The notes under the pieces were generated by a model. It was not told where the DNA came from and ran no database searches. It saw nothing but the letters and a program-made list of their open reading frames with translations. Source: Intestinimonas timonensis (GTDB lineage Bacteria > Bacillota > Clostridia > Oscillospirales > Oscillospiraceae). Taken from it: DNA of 64,000 nucleotides. Positions 1 to 7,900 of the stretch are shown here, in pieces; position 1 is the first letter of the stretch; each line of letters begins with the position of its first letter. Where the stretch lies: NCBI RefSeq assembly GCF_900626145.1, contig NZ_LR130817.1, positions 1,810,543 through 1,874,542 of the forward strand, written 5' to 3'. Both the position numbers and the translations under genes were made by a program.

Positions 1-1200
1 TCTGTCAATGAGTTCTTGCTTTTTGTTTATAGAAAGTTCGACAGCTTCACATTTTCTGTCAAGATACTCTGCAATAGCTTTCTGCTCTGAAATCGGGGGA
101 AACTGCACCATCAGATGCTCAAACGCCTTTCTTGACAGGTTGGCTTGAATTGTTCCTGTAGACAGATGGTTTAGCCGTTCTGCATTCGAGAGCATGAGGT
201 AATACAAATAGTCCGAGTTGGTATTTGAATCTGGAATAATATTGATGAATCTCTGGTTGGAAACAAGCTCTCTGGTTACTATTGCACATTTACCCAAATC
301 GCAACTTGAAGTACACAGAATAGAACCTACAGGATAAATCTTTAGATTCATCTCTTTTACAGTTTCCGTAGATACCCCCAAGCCTTCTTTTGATGCAGAA
401 ATATACTTTCCATCATAGTCTTCTATCCTCACCCACGGAATGTCGCCATCCAATTTTTCCGGTCTGTCACGCATAGGAGTGAGCATACGGGTATGAGCTT
501 GTAGTTTCAAAATATCCCAATGCTCCGGTACCGCCCCAATCCACTCCACCCCGCTATCCTTCATGGGCACATCGGGATTCAGCCCTTTTGTGACGGCTTC
601 GGTGATGACGGACAGCTTATAAGCTCTCAGCTTCTCGATCACTTCCTGCTGCCGAGCAATGATGGTGTCAATCTGGCTGCACTTGCGGTCGAGGTAGTCG
701 GCAATGCGGCGCTGCGTTTCTTGATCCGGGCGCAAAATTCGCAAGCGCTTGAGATCTTCATAATTCATTCCCTGCCGCACACCGTCTCCCATTCCATAAA
801 AAACTTTACACAAGTCATATGTGTGAAAAAGATAGTGCATATAGCGTGGAGAATCATTGCTTCGGATTTGAAGGGTCACATATGCCGATGTAATGATTCC
901 CCGTTCTTGACAAAGGCCTGTTCTAAGACTTCTTTTGTCATTCTGTAAATCGGTAAGTCTGAAAACAATGTTTCCTGGTTCAATGATGTTGTATGTTTCA
1001 AATGAAGCAGGCAAAAGTCCCTCATTAGATTCAATATTTTTTCGCACAATATTTCCATAGCTGAGTGACAGAAGGTTATTCTCGGTCAGTCCACTATTTT
1101 TACATTTGCGTTCAGAAAAAAGGGCCGAAAGAATCGTAATAGTCCATGACTTTGGAATCTCCCCGATCCATTCAATCCCGCTGTCTTTCATCTTCCTCAT
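1..1200 (-). CDS. hsdS: Type I restriction-modification specificity subunit HsdS, C-terminus cut by window edge
   Basis: I translated this frame directly: it is open from an ATG at 1200 to the left edge. About 400 residues are visible. They show two target-recognition halves, each opening with a DSG(I/V)EWIG motif (residues about 5-12 and near 220). Each half ends in the conserved helix QxxIAxYLDRKC, seen twice (near 170 and near 380), which is the classic HsdS repeat that spaces the two DNA-recognition domains. The start overlaps the hsdM stop by 4 bp (ATGA), so the two genes are translationally coupled. HsdS would direct the HsdM methyltransferase, and an HsdR presumably outside the window, to a bipartite recognition site. 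The reading is more AT-rich than the core genes. Confidence 0.93.
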   Translation of the reverse strand, partial: MRKMKDSGIEWIGEIPKSWTITILSALFSERKCKNSGLTENNLLSLSYGNIVRKNIESNEGLLPASFETYNIIEPGNIVFRLTDLQNDKRSLRTGLCQERGIITSAYVTLQIRSNDSPRYMHYLFHTYDLCKVFYGMGDGVRQGMNYEDLKRLRILRPDQETQRRIADYLDRKCSQIDTIIARQQEVIEKLRAYKLSVITEAVTKGLNPDVPMKDSGVEWIGAVPEHWDILKLQAHTRMLTPMRDRPEKLDGDIPWVRIEDYDGKYISASKEGLGVSTETVKEMNLKIYPVGSILCTSSCDLGKCAIVTRELVSNQRFINIIPDSNTNSDYLYYLMLSNAERLNHLSTGTIQANLSRKAFEHLMVQFPPISEQKAIAEYLDRKCEAVELSINKKQELIDR

Positions 1201-2927
1201 GCTCCAAACACCTCCGCCAGAGCACCGTCCAACTCCGCTTCAATGGCCAGGATCTCCTGCATGATCTCCGCCGAGGGCTTTGGGGCTTCGTATTTGTAGA
1301 AATACCGGGTGAAGGGGATCTCGTAGCCCACCTTGGACTTTTTCTCATCGATCCAGGCGTCCGGCGCAAAGGGCAGCACTTCCCGCTCAAAGTAGGTCGG
1401 GATGTCCTCTTTCAGCGGCACATTCTCCGTATCCCGCAGGGCGGTATCCGGCTGGGGCTTACCCTTCTTGAGCACCGGCTGGCCGTTCTCATCCTTCAGC
1501 GGGCGCTCCACCGTGATTTTGGTGTAGCCAAAGTCGGCAGTATCAAAAATCTTGCTGATCTCGCTCTCCACAAAGTCGCCGTACAGCCGGGTGATCTCCT
1601 GGATGGCACTCTCCGGGATGTCGTTGCGCTTGTTGCCCAAAGCCTTGCGGCGCTTTTCATACAGGCCATTGGCATTGATGAGCTGCACCTTGCCCTCCCG
1701 GCGGGTTCCAGCCTTCTTGTTGGACAGCACCCAAATATAGGTGGCAATACCGGTGTTGTAGAAAATATCGTTGGGCAGAGCGATGATGGCCTCCAGCAGG
1801 TCATTCTCCAGAATGTACCTGCGAATTTCGGAGGGGCCGCTGCCGGCATCGCCGGTAAAGAGGGGCGAACCGTTGTGGATGATAGCAATGCGGCTGCCGC
1901 CGTCCTTGGGCTCCTTCATTTTGGAAATAGCGGTGAGTAGGAACAACATCTGTCCGTCGCTGGCCGCAGGCAGGCCGGGGCCGAACCGTCCGGCAAAGCC
2001 CCGCTTGGCCTCGGACTCCACCGCTGCTTTCTCGTTCTTCCACTCCCGGCCGAAGGGCGGATTGGACAGCACATAGTCGAAGGTCTGACTCTCAAACTGA
2101 TCGTCGGACAGGGTGTTGCCGTCCTTGATGAAGTCGGCATTGTTGCCCTTGATGAGCATGTCCGCCTTGCAGATAGCAAAGGTCTGGTCGTTCAGCTCCT
2201 GGCCAAAGGCCATCAACTCGGTGGAGGCGTTCAGTTTGTGCAGGTACTCCTCTGCCACCGACAGCATACCGCCGGTACCGCAGGCCGGGTCATAGATGGT
2301 CTTGACCACATTGTTGCCAGACAGAATGTCGTTGTCATCGTAGAACAGGATGTTGACCATCAGCTGGATCACTTCTCTGGGGGTATAGTGCTGCCCGGCG
2401 TCCTCATTATGAGACTCAGAGAACCGGCGGATGATCTCCTCAAAGATGTAGCCCATCTCCAGATTGGAAATCACATCCGGATGCAGGTTGGCCTTAGGGG
2501 TGGTGAACTCCTTGATGACGATGTAGAGGATGCCCTTATTGGCCATAGTGGTGATCTGGCCGTCAAACTTGAAGTTTTCCAGGATGTCCTGGACATTCTC
2601 CGAGAAGCCGTTCAGATAGTCTCGGAAATTTGCCTCGATGTTGTCCGGGTCATCCAGTAGCCGCTCAAAGGTGAACTTGCTGGTGTTATAAAACGCCTTG
2701 CCGGAGGCTTTGCGCAGCAGCACATCCCGCATGGGCAGATTTTTCACAGATTCGAACTTCTCCAGCACCGCATCCTTGGTATCAGCCAGAATACAGTCGA
2801 AGCGGCGGATCACCGTGAGAGGCAGGATCACCTCACCGTATTCATGGGGCTTATACACACCGGTCAATTTATCTGCAATCGCCCAGATCAGGGCGGCTTT
2901 TTCACTTACATTGGTACTTAGGCTCAT
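1197..2927 (-). CDS. hsdM: Type I restriction-modification DNA methyltransferase subunit HsdM
   Basis: Predicted 576-residue N6-adenine methyltransferase. After an N-terminal helical domain (ALIWAIADKLTG, YGEVILPLTVIRR) it carries the SAM-binding motif DPACGTGGM and the catalytic NPPF motif (LSNPPFGREW). The start ATG at 2927 is chosen because GGAGG lies at good distance upstream; the open frame extends further up without a credible ribosome site. Its stop overlaps the hsdS start. It methylates host DNA at the site chosen by HsdS. The R subunit is not in the window, so whether the system is complete cannot be judged. It lies at the left part of the AT-richer island and may be cargo of the mobile element. 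Confidence 0.95.
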   Translation of the reverse strand: MSLSTNVSEKAALIWAIADKLTGVYKPHEYGEVILPLTVIRRFDCILADTKDAVLEKFESVKNLPMRDVLLRKASGKAFYNTSKFTFERLLDDPDNIEANFRDYLNGFSENVQDILENFKFDGQITTMANKGILYIVIKEFTTPKANLHPDVISNLEMGYIFEEIIRRFSESHNEDAGQHYTPREVIQLMVNILFYDDNDILSGNNVVKTIYDPACGTGGMLSVAEEYLHKLNASTELMAFGQELNDQTFAICKADMLIKGNNADFIKDGNTLSDDQFESQTFDYVLSNPPFGREWKNEKAAVESEAKRGFAGRFGPGLPAASDGQMLFLLTAISKMKEPKDGGSRIAIIHNGSPLFTGDAGSGPSEIRRYILENDLLEAIIALPNDIFYNTGIATYIWVLSNKKAGTRREGKVQLINANGLYEKRRKALGNKRNDIPESAIQEITRLYGDFVESEISKIFDTADFGYTKITVERPLKDENGQPVLKKGKPQPDTALRDTENVPLKEDIPTYFEREVLPFAPDAWIDEKKSKVGYEIPFTRYFYKYEAPKPSAEIMQEILAIEAELDGALAEVFGA

Positions 2928-3107
2928 GATTGTAACCTCCGGGACCTTATTGTCAAAAATCATAAGAATATTATACCGGGATATGGAAGGTCCTGCAATG
3001 TAAATCTGTGCGTGATGTTGGTGTATGTATTTTGAAGCCAACAAAAAAGCGATGGCATAATTGGTTCCACACTTTTGTGTGCCGGCTTGGAAGGATCAAC
3101 AGAACAT

Positions 3108-3169
3108 TATAATAAGGTAGGGCAAGAAGAAGGAGAGTGCCGCGTGCGGCACTCTCCTTCCTTATTATA
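3108..3169. repeat. Long nested inverted repeat
   Basis: A perfect 15-bp stem (GAAGGAGAGTGCCGC at 3129-3143 with its complement at 3146-3160) has only a 2-nt loop. A second layer, TATAATAAGG at 3108-3117, pairs with CCTTATTATA at 3160-3169. It could act as a terminator for either direction, although the T run is weak, or be a protein-binding or element-border palindrome. Confidence 0.65.
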
Positions 3170-3319
3170 TAAGTGTAAAAGAAAACAGTTGTTATCGTTT
3201 CCATTGAATGGTGGCAGTGCCTCCCCAAGAAAACGCCCAATCTGAAGGGTAAATCTGTAAATGATACGCACACTACCCTTTTGTTTACACGAAGAAAAAA
3301 TTTTTAAATTCCGTGATAG

Positions 3320-3526
3320 TTTTTTTATGGTGTGCATATAATAATATGTGAGCATTAGAAGGTGCCGAAGAATTATCCTCCTTCAGACGATATGTGCAAA
3401 TAATTTTTAGAGGATGTGCATATAATATAATAGAGGCTTTTAAGGAAGGGAGGAAAAGCGCAAAAAAGTGAATCTCATTTGCAATTTTGTCGAATAATTT
3501 TTTATAGATTTGCATATAATAATATA
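3320..3526 (+). repeat. Three AT-rich direct repeats, possible iterons or stacked promoters
   Basis: Copies at about 3320-3349, 3402-3431 and 3496-3526 share an A/T-rich left half and the core TGCATATAATA. A partial copy (ATGTGCAAATAAT) sits at 3391-3403. The copies are about 82 and 94 bp apart, all in the same orientation, just upstream of the nuclease-helicase block. Each contains a good -10-like TATAAT but no matching -35, so they may be extended -10 promoters or iteron-like sites for a replication protein. Function is inferred only from position. Confidence 0.6.
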
Positions 3527-3550
3527 TCAACGAAGAAAGGAGCAAACAAT

Positions 3551-4477
3551 ATGAACAATAACCCTCTGTCTTACAATCCCCAGGCCCCACTCCCTGGCCG
3601 TTATGTGGCAACTATCATGATGACATATCGTGATGATAGGGGTATCTACATCATCTATGACATTGCCACGGGTGAACACGCCGGGTGGGCCACAGTTACT
3701 TACATTAATACTGGTAGCTATCTCCTGCAGCAGCGTATCGACATCGCCCGTGGCCGCCAGGTGCAGGAGTGCCTGTGCCATGCTGCTGGTGCTAGATCTG
3801 TCAACGACTTAGCCGGCAAGCAAGTAGTGATCGATCTGCGATATGATGATCGACAGCCAGGCAATCCGGACAAGCATCACTATCATATCTACCGCACCTA
3901 CCCAGTTACCACCGACCAGATCCATCCCGATAATACCCGAGTGGGAACCGAGCGATGGTCATCTGGATCTGCCGATGTGATCCGGGCTGCCATGATTGCG
4001 TACCGTTCTGGCCTACCAGTGCTGTTAGCGGACAAGCAGGAGCGCCGGTCTCCTATGGTTGATTGGTGTGCCGAGCATAATATCGCTGTCTTACCGGTGT
4101 CTTTTCCAGCCGGTGACTATACCATCCCATCAAGCAGCAGTATCGTCGATCGGAAGCAGGACATCAACGAATTATATAACAACTTTGCGGCCTCCGCCAA
4201 CATGGCCTCCTACCATACAGCGGCGGCAATTGCAGGAGCAATGAGTAAACGCCTGATCTATGTAGTCGGGACAACGCCCGAGGATCGGGTGCAGTGTATC
4301 GATGATCTGGCAACCTGGCACGGCACTATTCCTGGCGTCGGCTCAGTGGACGGCAAGGCTATGCACCGGCATGTGGCTGCTTACCGGCAGATGTACCCTC
4401 ACACTGCTTTTGTGTTTGTTGACAAAAATCAACAATGTGAAAAAATCTGGGAAATTCTGAACGAGAGGAGCGCTTAA
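3551..4477 (+). CDS. ERCC4/XPF-type nuclease domain protein
   Basis: 308 residues starting at an ATG behind AAGGAG. The C-terminal half carries the ERCC4 nuclease signature: GD at 188-189 followed by VDRK at 199-202 and an acidic residue just after, matching the family pattern GDx(n)ERKxxxD with Asp in place of the first Glu. The N-terminal half (about 1-130, with GxYIIYDIATGEHAG) resembles a small beta-rich nucleic-acid-binding domain but I cannot name it. ERCC4-type nucleases of this size occur in phages and plasmids and cut branched or flap DNA. It is followed after 1 nt by the next gene and by a replicative helicase, suggesting a DNA replication or processing role. Confidence 0.75.
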   Translation: MNNNPLSYNPQAPLPGRYVATIMMTYRDDRGIYIIYDIATGEHAGWATVTYINTGSYLLQQRIDIARGRQVQECLCHAAGARSVNDLAGKQVVIDLRYDDRQPGNPDKHHYHIYRTYPVTTDQIHPDNTRVGTERWSSGSADVIRAAMIAYRSGLPVLLADKQERRSPMVDWCAEHNIAVLPVSFPAGDYTIPSSSSIVDRKQDINELYNNFAASANMASYHTAAAIAGAMSKRLIYVVGTTPEDRVQCIDDLATWHGTIPGVGSVDGKAMHRHVAAYRQMYPHTAFVFVDKNQQCEKIWEILNERSA

Positions 4478-4478
4478 T

Positions 4479-4757
4479 ATGAACATTAATGAAAAGAAGG
4501 CCTTGCTCGATCTGTATGTCCTGCAGCGTGCTCGGGCATCTACCTCGGATGCCGTGGCCATGCTTACCCCTGATCAGATGGCTCGGGTAGAGGAAAGCAT
4601 CAGAACCGCCAGCCCCAACATGACCACCCTGGAACGAGCTGCCCTGCAGGGTAAGCTGGACGGTATGACCGTGGAGGCCATCGCCGAGCAGCTGGGTCGT
4701 GGTCGGGGGTATGTATACCAGGCAATCACTTCGGCGATCAAACAGATTCATCTGTAA
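4479..4757 (+). CDS. Small HTH protein resembling sigma factor region 4
   Basis: 92 residues. The C-terminal half (about 48-90: LERAALQGKLDGMTVEAIAE then LGRGRGYVYQAITSAIKQI) has the layout of a sigma-70 region 4 or phage-type HTH. It lacks region 2, so it is not a complete sigma factor. The start follows the nuclease stop by one base, which indicates translational coupling. A regulator of the replication block, or an antisigma-like or phage activator role, is possible; none is shown. Confidence 0.65.
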   Translation: MNINEKKALLDLYVLQRARASTSDAVAMLTPDQMARVEESIRTASPNMTTLERAALQGKLDGMTVEAIAEQLGRGRGYVYQAITSAIKQIHL

Positions 4758-4798
4758 GCACAAAGAATAAAGGAATCTTTACTAAGGAGGAAAATACT

Positions 4799-6547
4799 AT
4801 GGCTAATAATAACACTACCACTAACATTGGCATCGGCGCTTTTCGACCCCAGACTCGTCCCGGTCGCCATCTCGTCGATCTTACCAACATCCCCGCTGAA
4901 AAGCGTGAGGGGTACGCTAATCAGGTGATCCACGACCTGGTTGAGCAGCATAAACTGGACAGGCCTGTTTGGTTTACAGTCATCACCGAGGACGCAAACG
5001 GCAAAAAGCAGTACAAAGTGCCTGCGGGTTTTGAGTTTGAGCGCACTGGTCTCCCCGTGCCTGGCTTTCGTGGCATTAATCCATATCATTTAAAAAAGTA
5101 TCCCTGGGATGATTACGGCCTGGCTCAACTTTTTTACGATGTTGTGCTTCAGGGCAAGATTTTGTATAACCAGGAATCCGGAGTCACCTATTATTACGAC
5201 GGTACCAAATGGGTACCTGACGACCAGGCTAGCACCCATTTTATGGCTTGTCTCCGGGCGTTCAAAAACCTTTTGTCGGACGCCATGCAGTACATCGATA
5301 ACGAAAAATTTAGGGAGTCGTTCAAAAAAAGCCGCTACAATCGAGCCATCAGTGAGGGCGGTGGAAGGGTCCTTTTGAAGCTGGTCAAAACTCTCTGTGG
5401 TGTCAAGCAGTCTGATTTTGATGCAGATCCTTATAAGATTAATCTGCTGAACGGTGTCTATGACTTCCGCCTCCAGAGCTTCCAGCCCGGTCACCGCCCC
5501 GAAGACATGATGACCTGTGTAGCCGGCGTTGAGTACGATCCTGAGGCCCACTGCCCTCGTTTCAAACAGTTTTTGAATGAGATCTTTGAGGGAGATAAGA
5601 GCAAGATCGGCTTCCTGCTGCGCTGGTTGGCTTATTCGATGACTGGCTGCACCCATGAGGAAAATTTTGTCATGTGCTGGGGACCCAAAAGCCGCAATGG
5701 TAAAGGTACACTTGCTACTATCATGCGTGCCATCCTCGGCGACTACGGCACCGAGAGCAACCAAAATCTGATCCGCAAAGGTCACAATAGCGGAGGCAAC
5801 AATGAGCTCTTGGCTATGCTGATTGGCAAGCGGAGCGTCTCCATCCCGGAAATCGAAAATGGAATGGAAGTAGACACCTCACTCGTTAAATCAATTACAG
5901 GTGAAGACGTTATTAATGTCGCTCGCAAATATGAGCATGCCGTTAGTATCCGTATGTGCGCCAAATTGACCATCTATCAAAACACCCGCCCCCGCATGAG
6001 GGACCACACCATTTTTACCTCTAATCGTATTTTGATTCTTGTATTCCCACATCACTTTGCTGAAAACGAACAGGACAAGCATTTGAAGCAGCAGCTCACC
6101 CAGCCTGAAGCCCTGTCTGGCATCCTGAACATGCTCCTGGCTGGATATAGCGACTATCTTGCCCACGGTTTGGCTATCCCCGATGTGGTGCGGCAGGACA
6201 CCGCCGATTATCAGTCGATCGATGATGATCTTGGTGGCTTTATCGATGAGGTTTTGAATAAGACGGAAAATAAGAATGATGTGGTTACCAGTGGTGAAGC
6301 CTACGACGTCTATCATGATTGGTGTGACAGGGTTGGTATGAGCCCCCTGAGCCGCAACAACTTTTTGTCCCGGATGGATGACCGGGGAATGTGGAGTCGT
6401 CATGCCACTCGTGGCCGCCGCTGCCTGATTGGATACACGATCAAACAAGATGACGATTTTCCTTATCCGGATCCAGAGTTCAGCAATCAGGATAATACCA
6501 TCAGTTACACCCAGGCCACTATCGTTGGCATGGACCATGCATCTTGA
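4799..6547 (+). CDS. D5/P4-family SF3 replicative helicase (phage or plasmid primase-helicase C-terminal type)
   Basis: 582 residues behind a strong AAGGAGG. A D5_N-type region (about 105-290, with YYYDGTKWVPD and a WLAYSMTGC segment just before the motor) is followed by the SF3 Walker A GPKSRNGKGT at 295-304, an acidic Walker-B-like VSIPEIE about 45 residues later, and a sensor-like IFTSN. This is the helicase used by phages, satellites and plasmids to open their origin. No archaeo-eukaryotic primase catalytic core is apparent at the N-terminus, so it may rely on host primase. The C-terminal about 100 residues look like the winged helix often present in D5 proteins. With the ERCC4 nuclease and DUF1064 gene it defines a replication-like module inside the island. 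Confidence 0.88.
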   Translation: MANNNTTTNIGIGAFRPQTRPGRHLVDLTNIPAEKREGYANQVIHDLVEQHKLDRPVWFTVITEDANGKKQYKVPAGFEFERTGLPVPGFRGINPYHLKKYPWDDYGLAQLFYDVVLQGKILYNQESGVTYYYDGTKWVPDDQASTHFMACLRAFKNLLSDAMQYIDNEKFRESFKKSRYNRAISEGGGRVLLKLVKTLCGVKQSDFDADPYKINLLNGVYDFRLQSFQPGHRPEDMMTCVAGVEYDPEAHCPRFKQFLNEIFEGDKSKIGFLLRWLAYSMTGCTHEENFVMCWGPKSRNGKGTLATIMRAILGDYGTESNQNLIRKGHNSGGNNELLAMLIGKRSVSIPEIENGMEVDTSLVKSITGEDVINVARKYEHAVSIRMCAKLTIYQNTRPRMRDHTIFTSNRILILVFPHHFAENEQDKHLKQQLTQPEALSGILNMLLAGYSDYLAHGLAIPDVVRQDTADYQSIDDDLGGFIDEVLNKTENKNDVVTSGEAYDVYHDWCDRVGMSPLSRNNFLSRMDDRGMWSRHATRGRRCLIGYTIKQDDDFPYPDPEFSNQDNTISYTQATIVGMDHAS

Positions 6548-6713
6548 GACCCCTGTACTTATGACCCACAACGATTTTGAGACCTACCGCCTGGCCAAGC
6601 GCCGCACCTGGCGTTTGGCCCAGGCCATCCAGATGGGTGACAACTCTTCCCGCTTCTGGAGAACAAGTAAAATCGGAAATATATTACAGTTAAGGGATCT
6701 CATTAATAATTAA
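6537..6713 (+). CDS. Small hypothetical protein overlapping the helicase end
   Basis: 58 residues from an ATG inside the last codons of the helicase gene, or 50 residues from a second ATG at 6561. Highly basic and hydrophilic (RLAKRRTWRLAQ), with no recognised family. It lies between two genes of the same direction and ends just before an AAAGGAGG for the next gene, which makes translation plausible. It could be a chance frame. Confidence 0.4.
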   Translation: MHLETPVLMTHNDFETYRLAKRRTWRLAQAIQMGDNSSRFWRTSKIGNILQLRDLINN

Positions 6714-6725
6714 AGGAGGATACTT

Positions 6726-7235
6726 ATGAACAATTTCATGTGTTTCAGCGTAGGAGAGCAGATTACGTCTCCCTCTGTGGATTCTGTACGGTTTGATTTG
6801 ACATCCAGCGGTGCTGAGCTGGTCTTACAGCTGGGGAAGCCCACTGCAAAAGAAAAGAACGATTTTAAGAACGGCGTTCCCCAGTTCGCATTAAAAGTGG
6901 TGAATGATATTATTTTTATTCTGAGCCGATTTGGAACAGGCCCCTGGATGGACGCACCATACTACCGGTATCGCAGTAAACCATATGAGTTATCTATGCC
7001 AACCAGCCCCAATGAGGGTATCAATATGCATGCTATGCTGGTCGATGCAAGAACTGGCGTATTGGTGGCACAGAGGTTTATCGGACTGGAGCATGATTTA
7101 TCGGTAAAGTTGATGGAAGCTGTGGCATCACAGCCGCAGATTCCAGACTATGATAAGAGATTAAAGCAAGTTTTTAACACTATGTCTACGCTGCAGCTCC
7201 TGGAGTTGCCAGACGATAATCAGGTAGACCTGTAA
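6726..7235 (+). CDS. Hypothetical protein of the replication-like block
   Basis: 169 residues behind a perfect AAAGGAGG. No family recognised. It is soluble, without membrane segments, with a central conserved-looking block (FGTGPWMDAPYY) and an acidic tail. It is co-directional with the helicase and is followed 20 bp downstream by a strong terminator, so it closes the operon that begins with the ERCC4 nuclease. A role in replication or its control is inferred from position only. Confidence 0.7.
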   Translation: MNNFMCFSVGEQITSPSVDSVRFDLTSSGAELVLQLGKPTAKEKNDFKNGVPQFALKVVNDIIFILSRFGTGPWMDAPYYRYRSKPYELSMPTSPNEGINMHAMLVDARTGVLVAQRFIGLEHDLSVKLMEAVASQPQIPDYDKRLKQVFNTMSTLQLLELPDDNQVDL

Positions 7236-7255
7236 GACGCAGTTACTCTCAAAGA

Positions 7256-7297
7256 GACACTGGTAGGTCATATTAGACATACCAGTGTCCTTTTTTT
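7256..7297 (+). terminator. Rho-independent terminator of the replication-like operon
   Basis: GACACTGGTA at 7256-7265 pairs perfectly with TACCAGTGTC at 7280-7289, followed by seven T. Confidence 0.9.
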
Positions 7298-7382
7298 AAG
7301 AAAATATATGGCAATTGACTCGTTACAACTCGACACAAAACATAAGACAATATACTTAACTACGAAAGGAATCTTAGTCTCC

Positions 7383-7733
7383 ATGAAGTACAACAATCAA
7401 AAGAAAACAGTCGATGGGATCACATTTGACTCCATTTTAGAGGCCCGTCGTTATATCATTTTGAAGGCTCGCCTGGAAGCCGGCACGATCAGTGATTTGC
7501 GTCTCCAGCCCCACTACACCATCATGGAGGGATATAAGGATCTCTCCGGCACCTACATCCGCCCCGTACAATACATCGCAGATTTTTCATATATTATTAA
7601 TGAAGATGGAAGGAGGATCGTGGAGGACGCCAAAGGAGTGCGGACCGAGGCGTACGCCATTAAACGCAAACTGGTCCGGGATCGTTTTGGGGTTGATGTC
7701 GTAGAGATTACGGCCAAAAATGTGGCGCAGTAA
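7383..7733 (+). CDS. DUF1064 family protein (phage-type putative nuclease)
   Basis: 116 residues from the ATG at 7383, preceded by GAAAGGA. The frame is open upstream to 7308 but without a ribosome site. Family features: a short N-terminal basic segment, a G-I-x-F-D-S-x-x-E-A-R-R motif, then L-Q-P-x-Y, the Y-x-A-D-F-x-Y core and E-D-x-K-G, matching DUF1064 proteins of phages. They have a restriction-endonuclease-like fold and are thought to act as Holliday-junction or packaging-related nucleases. It is transcribed separately from the upstream operon (terminator between) and ends in its own terminator. Confidence 0.82.
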   Translation: MKYNNQKKTVDGITFDSILEARRYIILKARLEAGTISDLRLQPHYTIMEGYKDLSGTYIRPVQYIADFSYIINEDGRRIVEDAKGVRTEAYAIKRKLVRDRFGVDVVEITAKNVAQ

Positions 7734-7762
7734 CAGGAGATGGCTCAGTTACTGCTCTTTTT
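7727..7762 (+). terminator. Terminator overlapping the DUF1064 stop codon
   Basis: GCAGTAAC (7727-7734, containing the TAA stop) pairs with GTTACTGC (7748-7755), followed by TCTTTTT. Confidence 0.75.
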
Positions 7763-7852
7763 GCTCAGCGCAAGGAGCTGAAAATATTCTAGCAGCGCAG
7801 TTCTTTTTGCCGGCTTTTTTGGAGTTCGTCGAAGTAAACAAATTTATGGCAT

Positions 7853-7885
7853 AAAAAAGACCGCCGAGAACAAGTCTCGGCGGTC
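7853..7885 (-). terminator. Terminator of the SLH protein gene
   Basis: On the minus strand GACCGCCGAG pairs with CTCGGCGGTC across a 7-nt loop and is followed by six T. It lies 16 bp past the stop of the SLH gene. Confidence 0.92.
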
Positions 7886-7900
7886 GGTTGTGTTTAGGGT

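Larger units (their letters stand above)
2928..3550. other. AT-rich gene-free strip between hsdM and the replication-like block
   Basis: No supportable gene. The open frames here are short and built on repeats. The strip holds the hsdM upstream region, a long perfect inverted repeat (3129-3160) and three copies of an AT-rich repeat (3320-3526), listed separately. It separates two oppositely transcribed units and is the most AT-rich stretch in the window, so an origin or promoter role is possible. Confidence 0.6.

Noticed and set aside
520..948. Plus-strand open frame near the left edge
   Set aside because: Antisense to hsdS, whose continuous frame and repeats I could read on the other strand.
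3320..3526. Left transposon end with TnsB sites
   Set aside because: The units share only a short A/T-rich core with the array near tsf and are spaced 82-94 bp apart; the true left end is more likely outside the window.
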